Source of the DNA: Caprimulgus europaeus | Lineage: Eukaryota > Chordata > Aves > Caprimulgiformes > Caprimulgidae | Reading direction: 5' to 3' | Length of the DNA: 64,000 bases | Assembly (NCBI GenBank): GCA_907165065.1 | Contig: OU015550.1 | Span: 3,436,001 to 3,500,000 of the forward strand | Part shown: positions 1-12,625 of the stretch, in pieces | Layout of the letters: every line of letters begins with the position of its first letter | How positions within the stretch are numbered: the stretch's first letter is position 1 | Notes under the pieces: generated by a model | The model's database searches: none | The model's input: the letters and a program-made list of their open reading frames with translations, nothing else | Told to the model about the DNA's origin: nothing | Translations under genes and position numbers: made by a program

Positions 1-400
1 AAAGAACATGAAATCTTGTGACCTCCCCACGAGCCCAGGGGAAGCTGCTGCTTTGATGGAAACCAAGATAGCAGCAGCTGGGAACTCGGGAGGGAAAGGA
101 GACAAAAATGTTCCTCAGTACTTTGAAAAAGGGATGGAGACCACCTGTTTGTACTTCATCAGCTGGGCTTTGGAGCAGGAGGGGTCCCTGTTTGCTGGTA
201 GGTGTCCGTTGCTGCTCTGAGTTTGTGTCTCTTGGAAGTGGAGGTTTTGGGATGGGCCCCAAGGAGGAAGAATGGGCAAAAGGCAGCTGGGCTGGCTTGA
301 ATGCGTCCACAAGCCACAGGTTCTCCTCCTGCAAAGGTGCAGCCTGCTAGAAGTGTTGTTTTATTTCAGAAGACATCATTTGGAGTGAAAGATAGCTTGG

Positions 401-431
401 AAAATAAATAAATAAATAAATATATATATAA
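401..431. repeat. (AAAT)n and (TA)n simple repeat
   Basis: Five AAAT units run into five TA units. Confidence 0.9.
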
Positions 432-1550
432 TCCTACTGAGTTCCTTTGGCAGAGAGAGAGCCAAGAACTTTAAAAACTTATTTACAATTCTCATGCCTT
501 GTATTTGTTCTTCCCCTTATTTTGAGAGATGAGCGACTTTTGGGATCAAACTCCATTTTTCCACCCCAGAAAACAGCCCTGGAGTGACCTCACAGAAATC
601 CAGCCCAGGACAGACTCTACCAACACAGAAGCTCCCGTTCTGCCTCTGAGCAGATGTTGTTGTAATTTGTTTTCCAAGCAGTGTTGGGGAAAATGTCTGT
701 TGTTCACCAAACCTCCCATTTGCATTGAGGAGAAGTTATAATTTGAGTGAAGCATGAAATACTCGTGGAGAACTTCTTGTCTCGGCGAGCGCGCTGGAGC
801 TCAGCCTCATGTATAATTGAGTTGTTGTAATGAAGTCTGGGTTTGGTTCTTCAAGAAGGAATTTGTTTCAAAAAGAGACTCTCTTGACTTAATTTAGACT
901 TCATGTTATTTCCTAGCAGTTGCTGTTAAGTGTTGTAGGTCTGATGGGCCAATTTGTCCCTGGGGTAATTCCATGGAGGTCAAGTGGTGCTGGGATGTGG
1001 TTCTCTGAGGAGCGTAGGGATGTAATCACCAGCAAGTGGTCCCTTGGCAGTAATCACAGCCCTGCAGAGCATCTGAGCAGCAAACAGAGACGTGCTGAGG
1101 TCTGACCCCACAAAGCACTGGGAGCCTGATGATGCTGCTGTGTCCATGGGATGGTGACAACCTGGGGTCCCCAAGGAGCAGGAGGTTCCATGTGTTTTTG
1201 CCCAGCAGAGCATGTTCTTGAGGCAGACATAGGGTTGGGGCAGAGTTTTCCCTGTTGTGTTAAAAAATGAAACAGGAAAAAATATAGAGATGGAAGGGAC
1301 TGACCCTCCAATGCCTCTTTATCAAGGGAGACATCACAACATCTCCAAAATACCAGGCTTTTTTGTTCTGCTGCTCTTCTGGGAAAGTCTCCTTCCTTGC
1401 AGAGCTGGTGGTGAATACTTTACAGGCTCTATAACTCATTAGCATCTCTAAGCAAATGTAAAAGCAACAAGCAAACAGGCTCCCTTTCCTTCATTTGTGT
1501 GTTTTGGTTTTAAATATTACGTTTCCAGGGATAAACATTGGCAGCACTTG

Positions 1551-1700
1551 AAATAAGATGTATTAATTAATGAACGAAGCACTTAATTTAGGTTTAATAG
1601 GATAATCCTTTGCTGCATGTTACATAAATAGTAATTGAATATTAAGAATGCATTGAATGAGAATTAACTACTCGGGGAGCGATGCAGTTTATTGCATCCT
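1551..1700. other. AT-rich block resembling a conserved non-coding element
   Basis: TATTAATTAATG, a TAATCC core at 1603-1608, GTAATTGAATATTAAG and an inverted GATGCA/TGCATC pair at 1681-1698. It is not low-complexity, has no open frame and differs sharply from its flanks. Confidence 0.3.
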
Positions 1701-2324
1701 TGTTAAATGCAGAGCCCCAGCCTGGGTCTCCAGCGTGGGAAAGGTGGATACAAAGGCTCTGAAAGTCGATGCAGAAACTGCTCTGAAATGCATGTGGAGC
1801 ACAGGGTAAGAGATTCCTGATTAGGCTTTTGTTCTTTACCAGTCCATGGCCTGACCTGAAGCTCAGCTGAACAAGAGGGACCTCTTTGCATTGACTTTGA
1901 GAGCAGCTGGATCATTCACCAGGTGAAATCTACCCAGCATCCTAAACACGCACCAAGAATAAATATAATCACTGGTGTGGAGGATCGACAGGTCTGGAGG
2001 CAAAGAGCTGCTTTAGTCATTATCCAGAGCCATGGAGCTCTCTGCCATGGGGAGCTCAACAGCTTTGCCAGCTCTGGAAAGTGTCAGATCCAGCAAGGAG
2101 AGGGTTACTGAGCATTGGCGATGGGCAGGATGGGACCTTGGCATCTCTTGTTTGATGCTTGAGCTGGGGGAGAGCTCTCCTTGGGCAGCGTGTCCCTCAG
2201 CCCTGGGTCACCCTGATCTCCTCCTAACCCATTGGCTAGAGCAGCCATGGGAAATGCAGTCCTGCATCCTTGCTCGCTCTCAGAGGGGAATCTGCCACCC
2301 TCATTGGATTCTGGGATTTATTTA

Positions 2325-2535
2325 TCACCACTTGTTCAATTTCATTATTGTAAAGTGTGAGTGATAAAACCCTTAAATTACTTATAGCTCATCGTTATTT
2401 AAGGGAATAATTAGTGTGCTTCTAAACAGGGAGCAATTCTTCACCATGGGAAATTCAGTCTTTCAGGATATATCCCCTGTAACTTATGCTACATAATTTA
2501 GCACAGATTACACAAATATTTTATTCTGCCTAACC
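2325..2535. other. AT-rich block resembling a conserved non-coding element
   Basis: Non-repetitive AT-rich sequence with TTAAATTACTTATAG, GGAATAATTAGTG and ACATAATTTAGC. No gene or repeat recognised. Confidence 0.25.
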
Positions 2536-5500
2536 CTAAAACTTTCCCTCCATCCCATGCCAGTTTACCTCGGTGCTGCGAGTCATTGTACAGTGCAGGT
2601 GCTGCAGATCCTGCTTAGGGGTTTTCCTCAGGGCTGTTCCTGTGACCCATGGCAGAGAAGCAATATTGGGTTCCCTCAATTCTCCATTGATGGAGCAGCA
2701 AACCCTGAGATGTTGTCTGCATCCCTGCAGCAGCTGTGCCAGCTCCCATCGAAACCTCCAATGTGTCTTCTCTTGGCTAAACCCCAGCCTGGCACTGGAA
2801 GTCAAGTTGATCTCAGAGTTTCTCTAGTTTTATTTTAATTATTTTTATTCCTGGCCAGAAAAAAAAACCTGCCTCAAACCTCAGTTGTTTGCCTGTGTCA
2901 CTTCAGCCTGTCCAGGTGATTTATGCAGCCGAGGAGAAGGAGGTTATTTAGCTGTTGTTTCAAAACCAGGTGCAGGGGAGCGGAGGGGATGGAGACATAT
3001 TTCATTTGTGATTCAGATCCTGCCACCTGGGAGAGGCTGGGTGACAGGTAGTGAGGGCTGGTGTAATTCATCTCCTGGGGTGGGAGGAGCAGGAGCCCAG
3101 CAGCAAATCTTGTGCCAGGAGTTTGGAGCATCTTCATTCCAACTGGGGATGATGGTTCAGCTGGCAAGAGGGGTTTTGGGGTGGGAGGAGAGGGGTGTAT
3201 TGGGGAAACTGAGCCAGGAGAGCCTCTGCCCTGACCCAGTGCTGATGTTTCTGTGTTGAAGCCGGGAGCAGGAGGCTCTCAGAAGCTTTCTGCAGTGTGT
3301 GGCAAGACAGAGCGCTTGCGGTTTCCAGCACAACCCAGTTCTCCCTCTATGTTAATTAAATGGGACAGGAACATGGACCTGGCTTCTCTGAATAAGAAAT
3401 CAACTGGAAGGTGGCTCCTTTCCCGAGCCTTGCTGCTTCAGCAACCAGACCAGGGGGGGAAGGTGGGAGGAGAAGAATATCCCTGGATTAAATTTAATGA
3501 AAATAAATATATCAGCTGTGCAAACAGCAGACGGGGCCCGATCAGGGAACAGCCAGTCCAGCTCATTCTTCAGGAGCTGTAACTTTTGTGCTGGCTCAGA
3601 GCCTGCTCGGTGGCTTTGCACAAAGTGTTTTGGGAGGTGCAGGAACGATGCCTGGGAGGTAGGTGAGACAGCCTGGGAGACAATGATAGATGAAGTGATG
3701 CTTCACGAAGCTGGCATGTGCTTGACAATGAGCCTATTATGTTGGATGCTAAATACCAAGTGGTGATTAAACGGTGGTGGTGTGGAAGGAAGAGGATGAT
3801 GACCTGTCAGACAGCTCCCGGGGGCTTTGCTCAGCAAAACTTCCTCCAGAGTTACACAGAGGTGTGGGGACTTCATGGGTCTGCTTGGTCCTTGGTTTTA
3901 ATATAAATATATATTTTAAATAGCCTAAGCAAAATTAGTATTTCTGTAAATAGCTGAAAGTTTGTTTTTCTATGGTGCTCTCCCAGGTTTGGTTTCTTTA
4001 ATGTCCCATAAGAGCTGGCACAGGTGCCTCTCTTTGGTGGGGAGACCAGGATCTGCCTTCTCTCCCCCACCACTATTCCTACAAGCCATGCAAGATGAAA
4101 GAGGTGACCAGGATGGGACCTGACCTGCCCCAAACATGGGCTGCATGGTCAGTCCCTGCCCCAGCAGTTTTGCAGCAGGGAGTCAAGATATACCTGGGGC
4201 AGCCCCTTCCTCAGGTCATTAATTAGAGGTTTGCTCATGTCCTGTCTTGATCTACTGGACTTTGCTTGCTTAGCTGCACCCTGCCAATGCTCTGGGCTGT
4301 TTACATGTAGGGATTTGATTTCAGGTCCATCTCTAAGCCTGGCAGTTGTCTCGTGGTGACATTTCCCTTGCTAAATATCAGAACGAGGATGTTTGAAAGC
4401 CAGAGCGAGGAAGGACAGAGCGAGAGATGCAGGGTGAAGGATGGGAAAGGGCTGGAGGAGAGGATTAGGGGAATAGTAATAGGAAGTGAAAGGAAAACAG
4501 AGTCCAAATCAGGCCCAGTGGAGAAATAAATACCAGGATGGTTGGGTGGTCAGGAGAGGCTCCTGCAGAGGTTATGGGATCACTTCAAAAAAGCAATTAA
4601 ATGCTTTCCTGGGGGAACTGGGTTACTGGAAAGAATGAGCTGCTTTGGACCTTTTTCAGTCCTTGCTATCTTTAATAATCTTCTAGCAACTTCATCCAGC
4701 TGGTGACTGAAGGCAAAAGCAGGATGTCCAAGAGGAGTTGGGCAAAGTAGTGAAGCGTGGGGCTGCAAGCAGGTTGTTCTGTATTGCAGAGCTCTGCAAG
4801 GATGAGGTGTTATGGGGAAACACTGCAAGGGAGGAACTGCCCCATGAACCTCTGCCTTGGTCCCTAAGTGTCCCAAAAGCCCAGACCCCATGGTATCCTG
4901 GTGAAGAGCAAGGCAATGGCCTTGCTTGAAGCCATGTGGCAAGTGGGAACCCTGCAGTGGTTCCCAATCCTACAAGCAATGCTTGTGGGTTTTACTGTCC
5001 CTATGCTGTGCTGGGACTAAAAGCCTGGTTGCACCACACCAGTGTGGGAGGGTAACTGGGAGAGATGGGCATTGTGAGCCTCTGCAAGCATCATGCAGAT
5101 GGGATTGCTGGAAATGTAGTCAGTGAGGCTGGAGACCCTCAATGTGCCTGTGTGGTGCTTGCTGCAGGATCTGGTGTTTGCTACATGTGGTCTCTCTCCT
5201 CTCTCCCCACAGCTTTGCTGACCTGCACAGGACTGAGCACTTGGTGTCTAGAGGCTTCTTCCAGTGGTAACCTGTGTGCTGGGTGGCTCTGTGACACAGC
5301 AATTGTGAATCAAAGCCAAGGTCCCAAGGATGCTGCTGGCCACAGACCTACCCTTGCTAGGAGATATGAGTCTCTGCTTTCCCTGGCATCGAGCCTGGTC
5401 ACCCTTTCCCCCCCACACACACACCTATAGGAACAAATTTTCTGCAAAGGTCTCAGGAAATGCAAAACCAATAATTATTCATTTCAAAATAGCATTTCTG

Positions 5501-5820
5501 GGACATCTGATCTCCACATCTTGTTAGAAAATGAGGCTGTAGCAGACTGACACCTCTCACAACACAGAGCTGGGAGGGAGGCAGTCGGGCTGGGAAATGC
5601 ATCGTCTGCCAAAGTGGCTCTTTCCTCTGTGCCACGCTCACCTGGCTCCTCCAGCACAGCCCAGCTATGGCACCGTTCCCTTGGCATTCCACTGTGCCAG
5701 CTCCTCTGCCCAGGAGGACGAGGTGGGACGAGGCACCGTGTCCTGTCAGCACCCGGGAGTCCCAGGAGCTGCTGTGGAGCAGCCAGGGAGAGGTGCAGGA
5801 GGCATCGAGCTTGAAGTGCA

Positions 5821-5885
5821 ATTTGCATTTTAATAACGAAAGTTGTATTTTTTTTTTCACTAATTTGCATTTAAATCAACTGTGT
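5821..5885. promoter_or_regulatory. Twin POU octamer block
   Basis: Two perfect octamers (ATTTGCAT) at 5821-5828 and 5863-5870, each inside an AATTTGCATTT context, 42 bp apart in AT-rich sequence with a TTTAATAACG between them. Regulatory function is inferred. Confidence 0.35.
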
Positions 5886-7560
5886 TTCATAACTGAGGAT
5901 CCCTCTTAAAGGGGTGCTCTGAGCTTTACCTATCTCTGGGGGGAAGGTTAGAGGAGACTTTTACTCACTTTGCTAAAACTAAGGGCTAATAATGTCACTT
6001 TTTAGCTCACAGGTGGTACCTACCAACCATCACCAGCATATTTCAGTTTGCTGGAGCATCCTGGAGTCCTCCATGGTACCAACCATGTCTGAGCAGGCAG
6101 AGTGGAGGTGGCACAAGGGAGATGAGGGGATTTGCCTGGGTACAGGAGAGGGGAGACCATGTTAGCAGCCTCAGCAGGGTAGGTGCACAAACGTGAGGAA
6201 AACTAGGAAACAGCAGCAGAGGGAAACATTTATAATGTGGGGAATGTAAAGAAATGATAATTTTTTCAAACTGTTTTGAATGAAGTATTCTGGTTTTTAA
6301 CAAATTGAAAGCTTTTCTCCTTTCAGTTCCTTTTTGTACTTAAAACCATTCACGTTCCGGCACAAAACACAGGATCTTGAGAAGAGATGGCACTTCTCAA
6401 GACAAATAAGAAGGAGATGTTCTGTTCTGAGCGTGATGGAAAGCTTCTCCCCCTCCAAACCTAATGAACTTTTACTGCTGTTGAGAAGTTTCTATAAAAA
6501 GCTGTTTTCTACAGGAAAGAACATTGCACCAGAGGCCTTTTCTGCTGGGTCTGTGGAGCTGAAGTTTCTCGGTGGTGCCTGTTGTGCCTCCTGAGCCTGC
6601 CCACAGCATCACCTCCCCTCCCCGGCCCCAGGGTGCCCGGTTCCCCCCCTGCACCCCAAGCAGAGCTCTCTGCAAGGTGTCGTTTGCTCGCAATCACTTT
6701 TGTTTGCAGCCGGTGAGTTTTCCATCAAAGCTGCTGCTGCTGCTTTTCATCCCTGGGGAAAGCTGCCAGTGAGAACAGCCTTTTAACCGCAGCTGATTTA
6801 GGGGATTAGGAGCTTTTCATGGTCCTGCTTTTATCTTGGGAATGGGGCGGCTCTCCTTGTAGGATGTGGATTTGAGTGCTCGGAGAAGGAGAGAGACTGA
6901 TGGGGTGTGGGCTTTGTTTTGCCCTCCCAAGATGATCCATCCCCCCCGTACCATGGAGATGGGCTACAGCACGTTTGTGCTCTTTCCTTTGGAGCAAAAC
7001 TTGCCTGTGATGAGCTGCTGCTGTTCATTCATCGAAGGGCAAAAAGCTCCAACGTTCATTTTTAATGCTTAATGCTTTTCAACGAGGTGAAAGCAGAGGG
7101 AGGAAGGGGATTGCTTCTTGCTTAAGCACCTCTGTCAGATGTGAAGGTGTTTAGGTGGGAGGGTCATGGGTTAAATCCCACCCCAATTAACTTCTGCACC
7201 ATAGAATGAGCCACGAACCCCCCAGGGAGATGGGTGTGGAGGAGGATTGGGCAGCGCAGCCGCCGAGCTGAGCACAGCAATCTCTTATAACCTAGATGGA
7301 GGATGGGCATTGCTGCCAACAGCATGGTCACTACCTGAGGAGCTGCAAAGCATTGATCCACGAGGTGATGGCCACAAAGATGTCACCTGGCTGTTCCCCA
7401 CGTGCTGCTGAGCCGGGGGATGCCGAGATGCCGCGGCGGAGCTGTGTCATCGCTGCTCCTTCCCATAAAGGATGGGAGAGTCACGGAGCGGAGGTTGAAT
7501 AACAGTGGGTATAATTCAGGTTGATTTCCTCCCAGACTCTTCATTTGCTGAACATGTCAC

Positions 7561-7715
7561 CAGCTGTGTAGTGTATGGGCTGTTTCATATCAATTTTCTG
7601 CGATGCCAGGCCATAAATAAAGAAAATAAATGTTGCGACTGTTAATCAGTCGCTGCTCACCCAAATGAGTCCCTGATACATTTTCCTGTTCTATAATTAC
7701 TTGTCACCTATTGCT
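7561..7715. other. AT-rich block with a palindrome around GTTAATC
   Basis: A 19-bp inverted repeat at 7635-7653 (GCGACT and AGTCGC arms) encloses a GTTAATC core, near CCATAAATAAAG and TATAATTACTTGTC. Looks like a regulatory element; conservation not testable here. Confidence 0.3.
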
Positions 7716-9949
7716 AGTTTGTGACTTTTCAGTCTGTGATTCTGTTTGGTGGCTTTTCCCCTCTTCTTTTGGCAGGATTCATCTGTTAGTTGTGGGGTTA
7801 CTTTTTTGGGGGTTTTTTTATGTGGTGTTTGGTTGTTATGTTGGTTTTTTTTTTCTCCCCCAAGTTCAGGGAGTTAAAAAGCTATTGATTGGTAATGGAG
7901 GTTTTTAATGGATTAGGAGCTGAGGGAAAACAACCTCCACTCAGAGGTTGTATTTTTAATGTCCAGAACAAATATTTGATGATACCTGGTGCTGGCATGG
8001 TGTAATTTGTGCAAACAGACTTTTTGCAAGCACATGTTGATTTAAGCCTGGCATCATTTCTGGGAGGTGACCGCAGTGATGCTCCAAAAGCAAGAGCAGA
8101 TGCTGGATCCTCACACATTTTTGTCTGTCTGTTTTTTTTTGTACAGCTCTCCAGTGTTCTGGAGATGCTGTGTCCTGCAGCCTCAGCTCCCTGCCCTGCT
8201 CTGCACTCACCCCATGCCCCCTCTCCTCTGGGATTTGGGTTGGTTGCCCCATTTTGCAGGTGGGGAAGCAGAAGTGAGGAGCCTTGCTCACAGCCATCCT
8301 CTTCATCAACCTCTCAGACAGGAATCCTGACTCCCCAGCCAGCAAGCTGAGGCAGGAGGCAGAAGAAATCCCCCGTGAGCAATTGCTTCTGGTGAGGACC
8401 ATTTTAAAATAGATAAGTCTAATAGATGAGAAACAGCTGTGAAAGCATGGTGTAATTTTTCAGCCAGGCCCTTCAAGCCAGAAAACAGAGCTAACTTCAT
8501 CTCCCTTCCTCTTGCACCGAAAATAATTGTAATTTACACACCAAAGGGAGAGATACGCTGGAACTTCTTATGACAGGAAAGTATTAACTGCAGCTGTCAC
8601 GTGAAGCTGCCCCAGGGATGGGTATATTAGAGGGGAAGGCTGCTGAGATGGATTTTTGGGGAAGAGTGGAAGGAAAACGAGCAGAGGTTTGTGGTGAACA
8701 CGTCCCTCGTGCCTCTCCGGGCTGCCTGCTGCATGCGGGGATGCCTTGCGCTTTCTAAGCCATTGAAACCTTCCCCTACATTCATTTGCCTGGCAGCCTC
8801 TGCTTTGAAGGTAGAATAAAAGACTAAATTTCTAATGCAGTAAAGGATAAAACACAATGGGGAAGTCGGTTTGCTCTACAGGAGGAATAATAGGTCTATT
8901 AGGTGAATACATTTGCTGTGCACCCAGCCGAAACGTTTCATTAAAACAACGGGGCTCCTCCCTCCCCTGCTAATAAATTAACCTCTGTGGAGGGGATGGA
9001 GCTGCTGAAAGGATTCATTTTCTGAAGTGAAACGTGAGCCTGCAGCTCTCCCAGGGAGGGCTGCCTGGTCCTCCCCTTGGGGGAGAGCTCGGGTCCCAGC
9101 CAGAGCTCCCGGCACGGGATGCTGGGCACTGAGCCTATGGTAATTCATGGAGAGGGTTCCTTCTTCATTTTACCTCCTTCCCCCCAACTCAAGGTCTGTC
9201 CTTGGTTCCAGATAGTTGAGTACCTCTTATCTTGGGTCTGTCTGGGGTCTAGCAGGAGCCCAAGGGACTGTAGAGCCCACTGGAGCCTTCAGCCTGCCCT
9301 CTCCAGCCATCTGACGGCATCTTTCCTCCAACAGTTTATAACCTCGCAGGGTCTGATGATGACAGACGTGGATTTGGATCCACTCCAAATCCATCCCCAG
9401 TGGGATTTGGAAGGACAAAGTCCAAACATCCATCTGGCTGTGAGGTTGCCATCATCACCCAACCCTCAAAACATCTCCAGGCCCTGTCACCTCGGAAAAC
9501 GAGGCATTTTTGTGAAAGGCAGTGGGATGGAAAATTGTTGTTTGTGTTCACAGAAGCTGGAGATCAGATGCTCTGAGCCATAAACCAGCCTCATCGCTCA
9601 GGACAGCGCTGGCAGAGGGAGAAGGGATTGCAAAAGCATCTTCTGAAAGGATTCAGGTAACTTTCCCTGCTGCTGCTGCAGGGATTTTGGGAGCTGAGTT
9701 TGATACAGCAATTCCTCTTCCTTCCTGCACACCCACTCCAAGGACCACCAGCAAATCACCAAACCAAAAGCACACAAAGCAAACCTCCTACAAGAGTTTC
9801 CACCCAGGTTGTGTGAACATTGCTGAGGTCCCCACGTACCTGGGGACAGCAGTGACCACTCAGCTTTTGGGGGGAGGACCAGGGACTGAGTGGTTATAAA
9901 TACAGACAAGGCTTTGCAGTGAGCAGATTCAGTCCAGCTGCTGAAAAGA

Positions 9950-10140
9950 TCTTATCACAAGTCTAATGCAGCTTTACATTTCTCCACAAATTATTTATCA
10001 GGATAAATAATTATATATTAGGGCCACAGTGGATGCAAATGATTTAATTAATAATACACGCTTCAAAAGTCATTTGCAATTTAAAGTGCTGTATAAAAGC
10101 CCAGTATTAGCAATACTTATTTTTATTAATTAATTGCTGG
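9950..10140. other. AT-rich block with POU octamer and TTAATTA cores
   Basis: A perfect octamer ATGCAAAT at 10033-10040 is followed after 3 bp by TTAATTA (10044-10050). TTATTTATCAGG, CATTTGCAATTTAAAG and ATTAATTAATTGC are close by. An enhancer-like motif cluster without a coding frame. Confidence 0.35.
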
Positions 10141-12480
10141 CTCTCAAAATCTCCATGGTGAATAATTTCCTATCTTTTTTATTTATTTTTTAATTTTATT
10201 TTTTTCCTATGACTCTGGGAAGAGGGAAGTCAACCCTGCAGTGACCTTGCACAGAGGGTGGTGAATTGGGAGTCCCTGGTCCTGGCACACCCTTGGCTGG
10301 GCTGTGGCTTGTTTGTTTAACCTTCATTGCTGGAGATTTAGGGATTAGGGATTGTGATTTTTGTGAATAGTTTTTGTTCACTTTTTTTAGCTTTATTTGT
10401 CACCTGGGACTGCCTTGCTGCTCTTCTGAGCTGTGTGCTTGGCTGAGGTTTAGTGAAACCATTTCCTAAACAGGGATGTGGTGCTTGTGCTGGAGCACAG
10501 CAGAAATGAACCCTGGGTGGGATTTACAGCCTGGGAAAGCTCCATGATCTGCCTCGCAGCGAGTGCTGAGTCCCAGAAGCCCAGGCTCTGCTGCTCCCTG
10601 CAGCAAAGGGCTCAGGGCACAGAGCAGAACTCCCAGCTCTGCATTGCTGGGAACTCCCTCCCCTGGGATTGCATCTGAACTGCTTTTCCCATGGAGGCTG
10701 AAGGGTGCTGAGCACAGACAGAGCCCTGACCAGGTGCCATCGCTCTGGCCATGGGGCTGCTGGGGTTTTGTGGTGGGAACCCACCTTGGTGATGGGTACC
10801 CACAGGTGCTGGTGCCCCTGAGTGCTGCAGTGTCCCCTTGCTTGCAAGGGTGGCACCTGCAGTTGAGGACCGTGTCTTTGCACATCCCACCCCACAGACA
10901 GAGCAGCGGGCTGCAGGGTGACCTGGCCTTTGCAAGGAGAGGACTGTACATCCAAAAAACCCCCCAAATCCAGGCACTGTGTGTGTCACGAAGTCCCACA
11001 GCCTCTGCAGCCATGCTCTGTGCAGGAGCTGTAGCTGCCACAGCGTGGAGGATCGGTGCCAGCTCGGCGAGGGAGCACAGTGGGACAGGGACTGCCGGTG
11101 GGTCGGTGCTGAGCGCGGTGGTGACGCAGCTGCCGGCCCATCTGGCAAAGCAGCTGCTGGCAGGAGCTGGGGCTCTGCATGTGGATGTGCAAGTGCCTGG
11201 AGATAAAAACTGGGGAGAGAGGAGGCAACCGACGGCGTGAGGCTGGTCAGGGAGTGGGGAGAGGCTTGTGGGCTAAATCCTGCCACGTGTCGTGCTGGTC
11301 TGGCACTGGTGATGTGCTGACCAAGCTGGTGGCCATGGGGGTGAGTGGGGATGTGTGACCCCCAGGATAACCAACAGCAAAACCCTCTTGGGGTTTTGGC
11401 ATATTGTAGGATACCTGGTTGCTCCTCGGTTTCTCTTTGGGGCTCCTCAGTTTCTCTTAGGACCTTGCTGCAGCACAAGCAGGATGTGATGCTCTGAGCA
11501 GGGTGATGGTGGGACCAGAAAGAGCCTTGGCAAACATCTGGCTTGGACCTGGGGTACAACCATGCTCTCAGGCTTGATTAACCTGACCTGGGTGCATGAG
11601 TTAGATGCCTCTGGTCTGGACTGAAGTGTTTTAATGCTGTTGCTGTGTTGGTAAGGAAAAATGGCACATCCTTCTGTTTCCAAAGCCATGGCATGGACAC
11701 AGCTCTGCCACGTGTTCCTCGTCAGAGGCCAGAAGCCATCCCTTGCAGGTGAAGTTTCCATGTGGGCAGGGTGCAGTGCTGCAGGTATCTCAGGGCTCTG
11801 AAGCATGCATGTGGTCCTTGGGGACCACACATGGTGTGTGATAACATCCCCACTTGCTAGTGAGGATGCAGGAGCAGTGGTGGACCCAGGTCCTCAACAC
11901 CATCCTGCTCATCCCTACCCCTCTGTGGCTCCTTCCCCTGAGCCACCACAGTCCTTTGGGGTGCTTGTGCCAAGTCATCTCCATGGGGCACAGGGAGGAC
12001 GTGGCAGGTGACAGAGCTGTCAGAGTGCTTGGCACTGGAGTCTGTCACAGCCACCACGGTGATGTTTTCATTTCAGACAGCCGCCCGTCGCTCCTGCTCA
12101 TGGCCCCGGGGAGATGGTTTGCCCGGGAGCCGTGGTGGGCACACTGCAGGCAGGACAGGACCCTTCCCACATCCAAGCCCCCATGTTTCTCAGAAACCCA
12201 GCTTCACCAGCTCCTGGCTTACTGGACAGTTTTGTCCTTTTCATCTGCTGCTGCCAGCAGATCTATTCATCCTCTAGCAGCTGAAGCATGGCTTGATTTT
12301 TCTAGACAGAGTTTGGTCTGGGTCATGAGGTCCTGATGGAGCCTGGAGGGATGTATCTGTCCAAGACCATCCAGATTCAGAGCTCCAAAAATCCAGAAAC
12401 TGTCCCCAGCCATTTGTTGGGCAGTGAGGAAGATGATTCACCTCCTGCCACTGATCCAGCTCCTCCAGGGAGGCCAGAGA

Positions 12481-12625
12481 TCATAGAACCCCAGACTGGT
12501 TTGGGTTGGGAGGGACCTTAAAGCTCATCCAGTCCCAACCCCCCTGCCAGCAGCAGGGACACCTTCCACTAGACCAGGTTGCTCAAAGCCTCATCCAACC
12601 TGGCTGAGAACACTTCCAGGGAGAG
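12481..12625 (-). repeat. CR1 LINE fragment (3' end)
   Basis: It starts with the reversed CR1 terminus TCATAGAACCCCAGACTGG and runs through the AAGCTCATCCAGTCCCAACC and GACCAGGTTGCTCAAAGCC blocks. About 145 bp; same subfamily as the pieces at 25639, 39059 and 44029. Confidence 0.92.

Larger units (their letters stand above)
1..12480. other. No recognisable gene
   Basis: Apart from the simple repeat at 401, the octamer pair at 5821 and the AT-rich blocks at 1551, 2325, 7561 and 9950, I see ordinary unique DNA. All open frames are short, overlap on several strands and match no family I know. No CR1 is recognised in this part. Confidence 0.6.

Noticed and set aside
10466..11559. Long overlapping frames (191 to 315 codons) around 11 kb
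   Set aside because: GC-rich sequence with few stops on both strands at once; compositions are Ser/Pro/His-rich, with no known domain and no consistent splice pattern.
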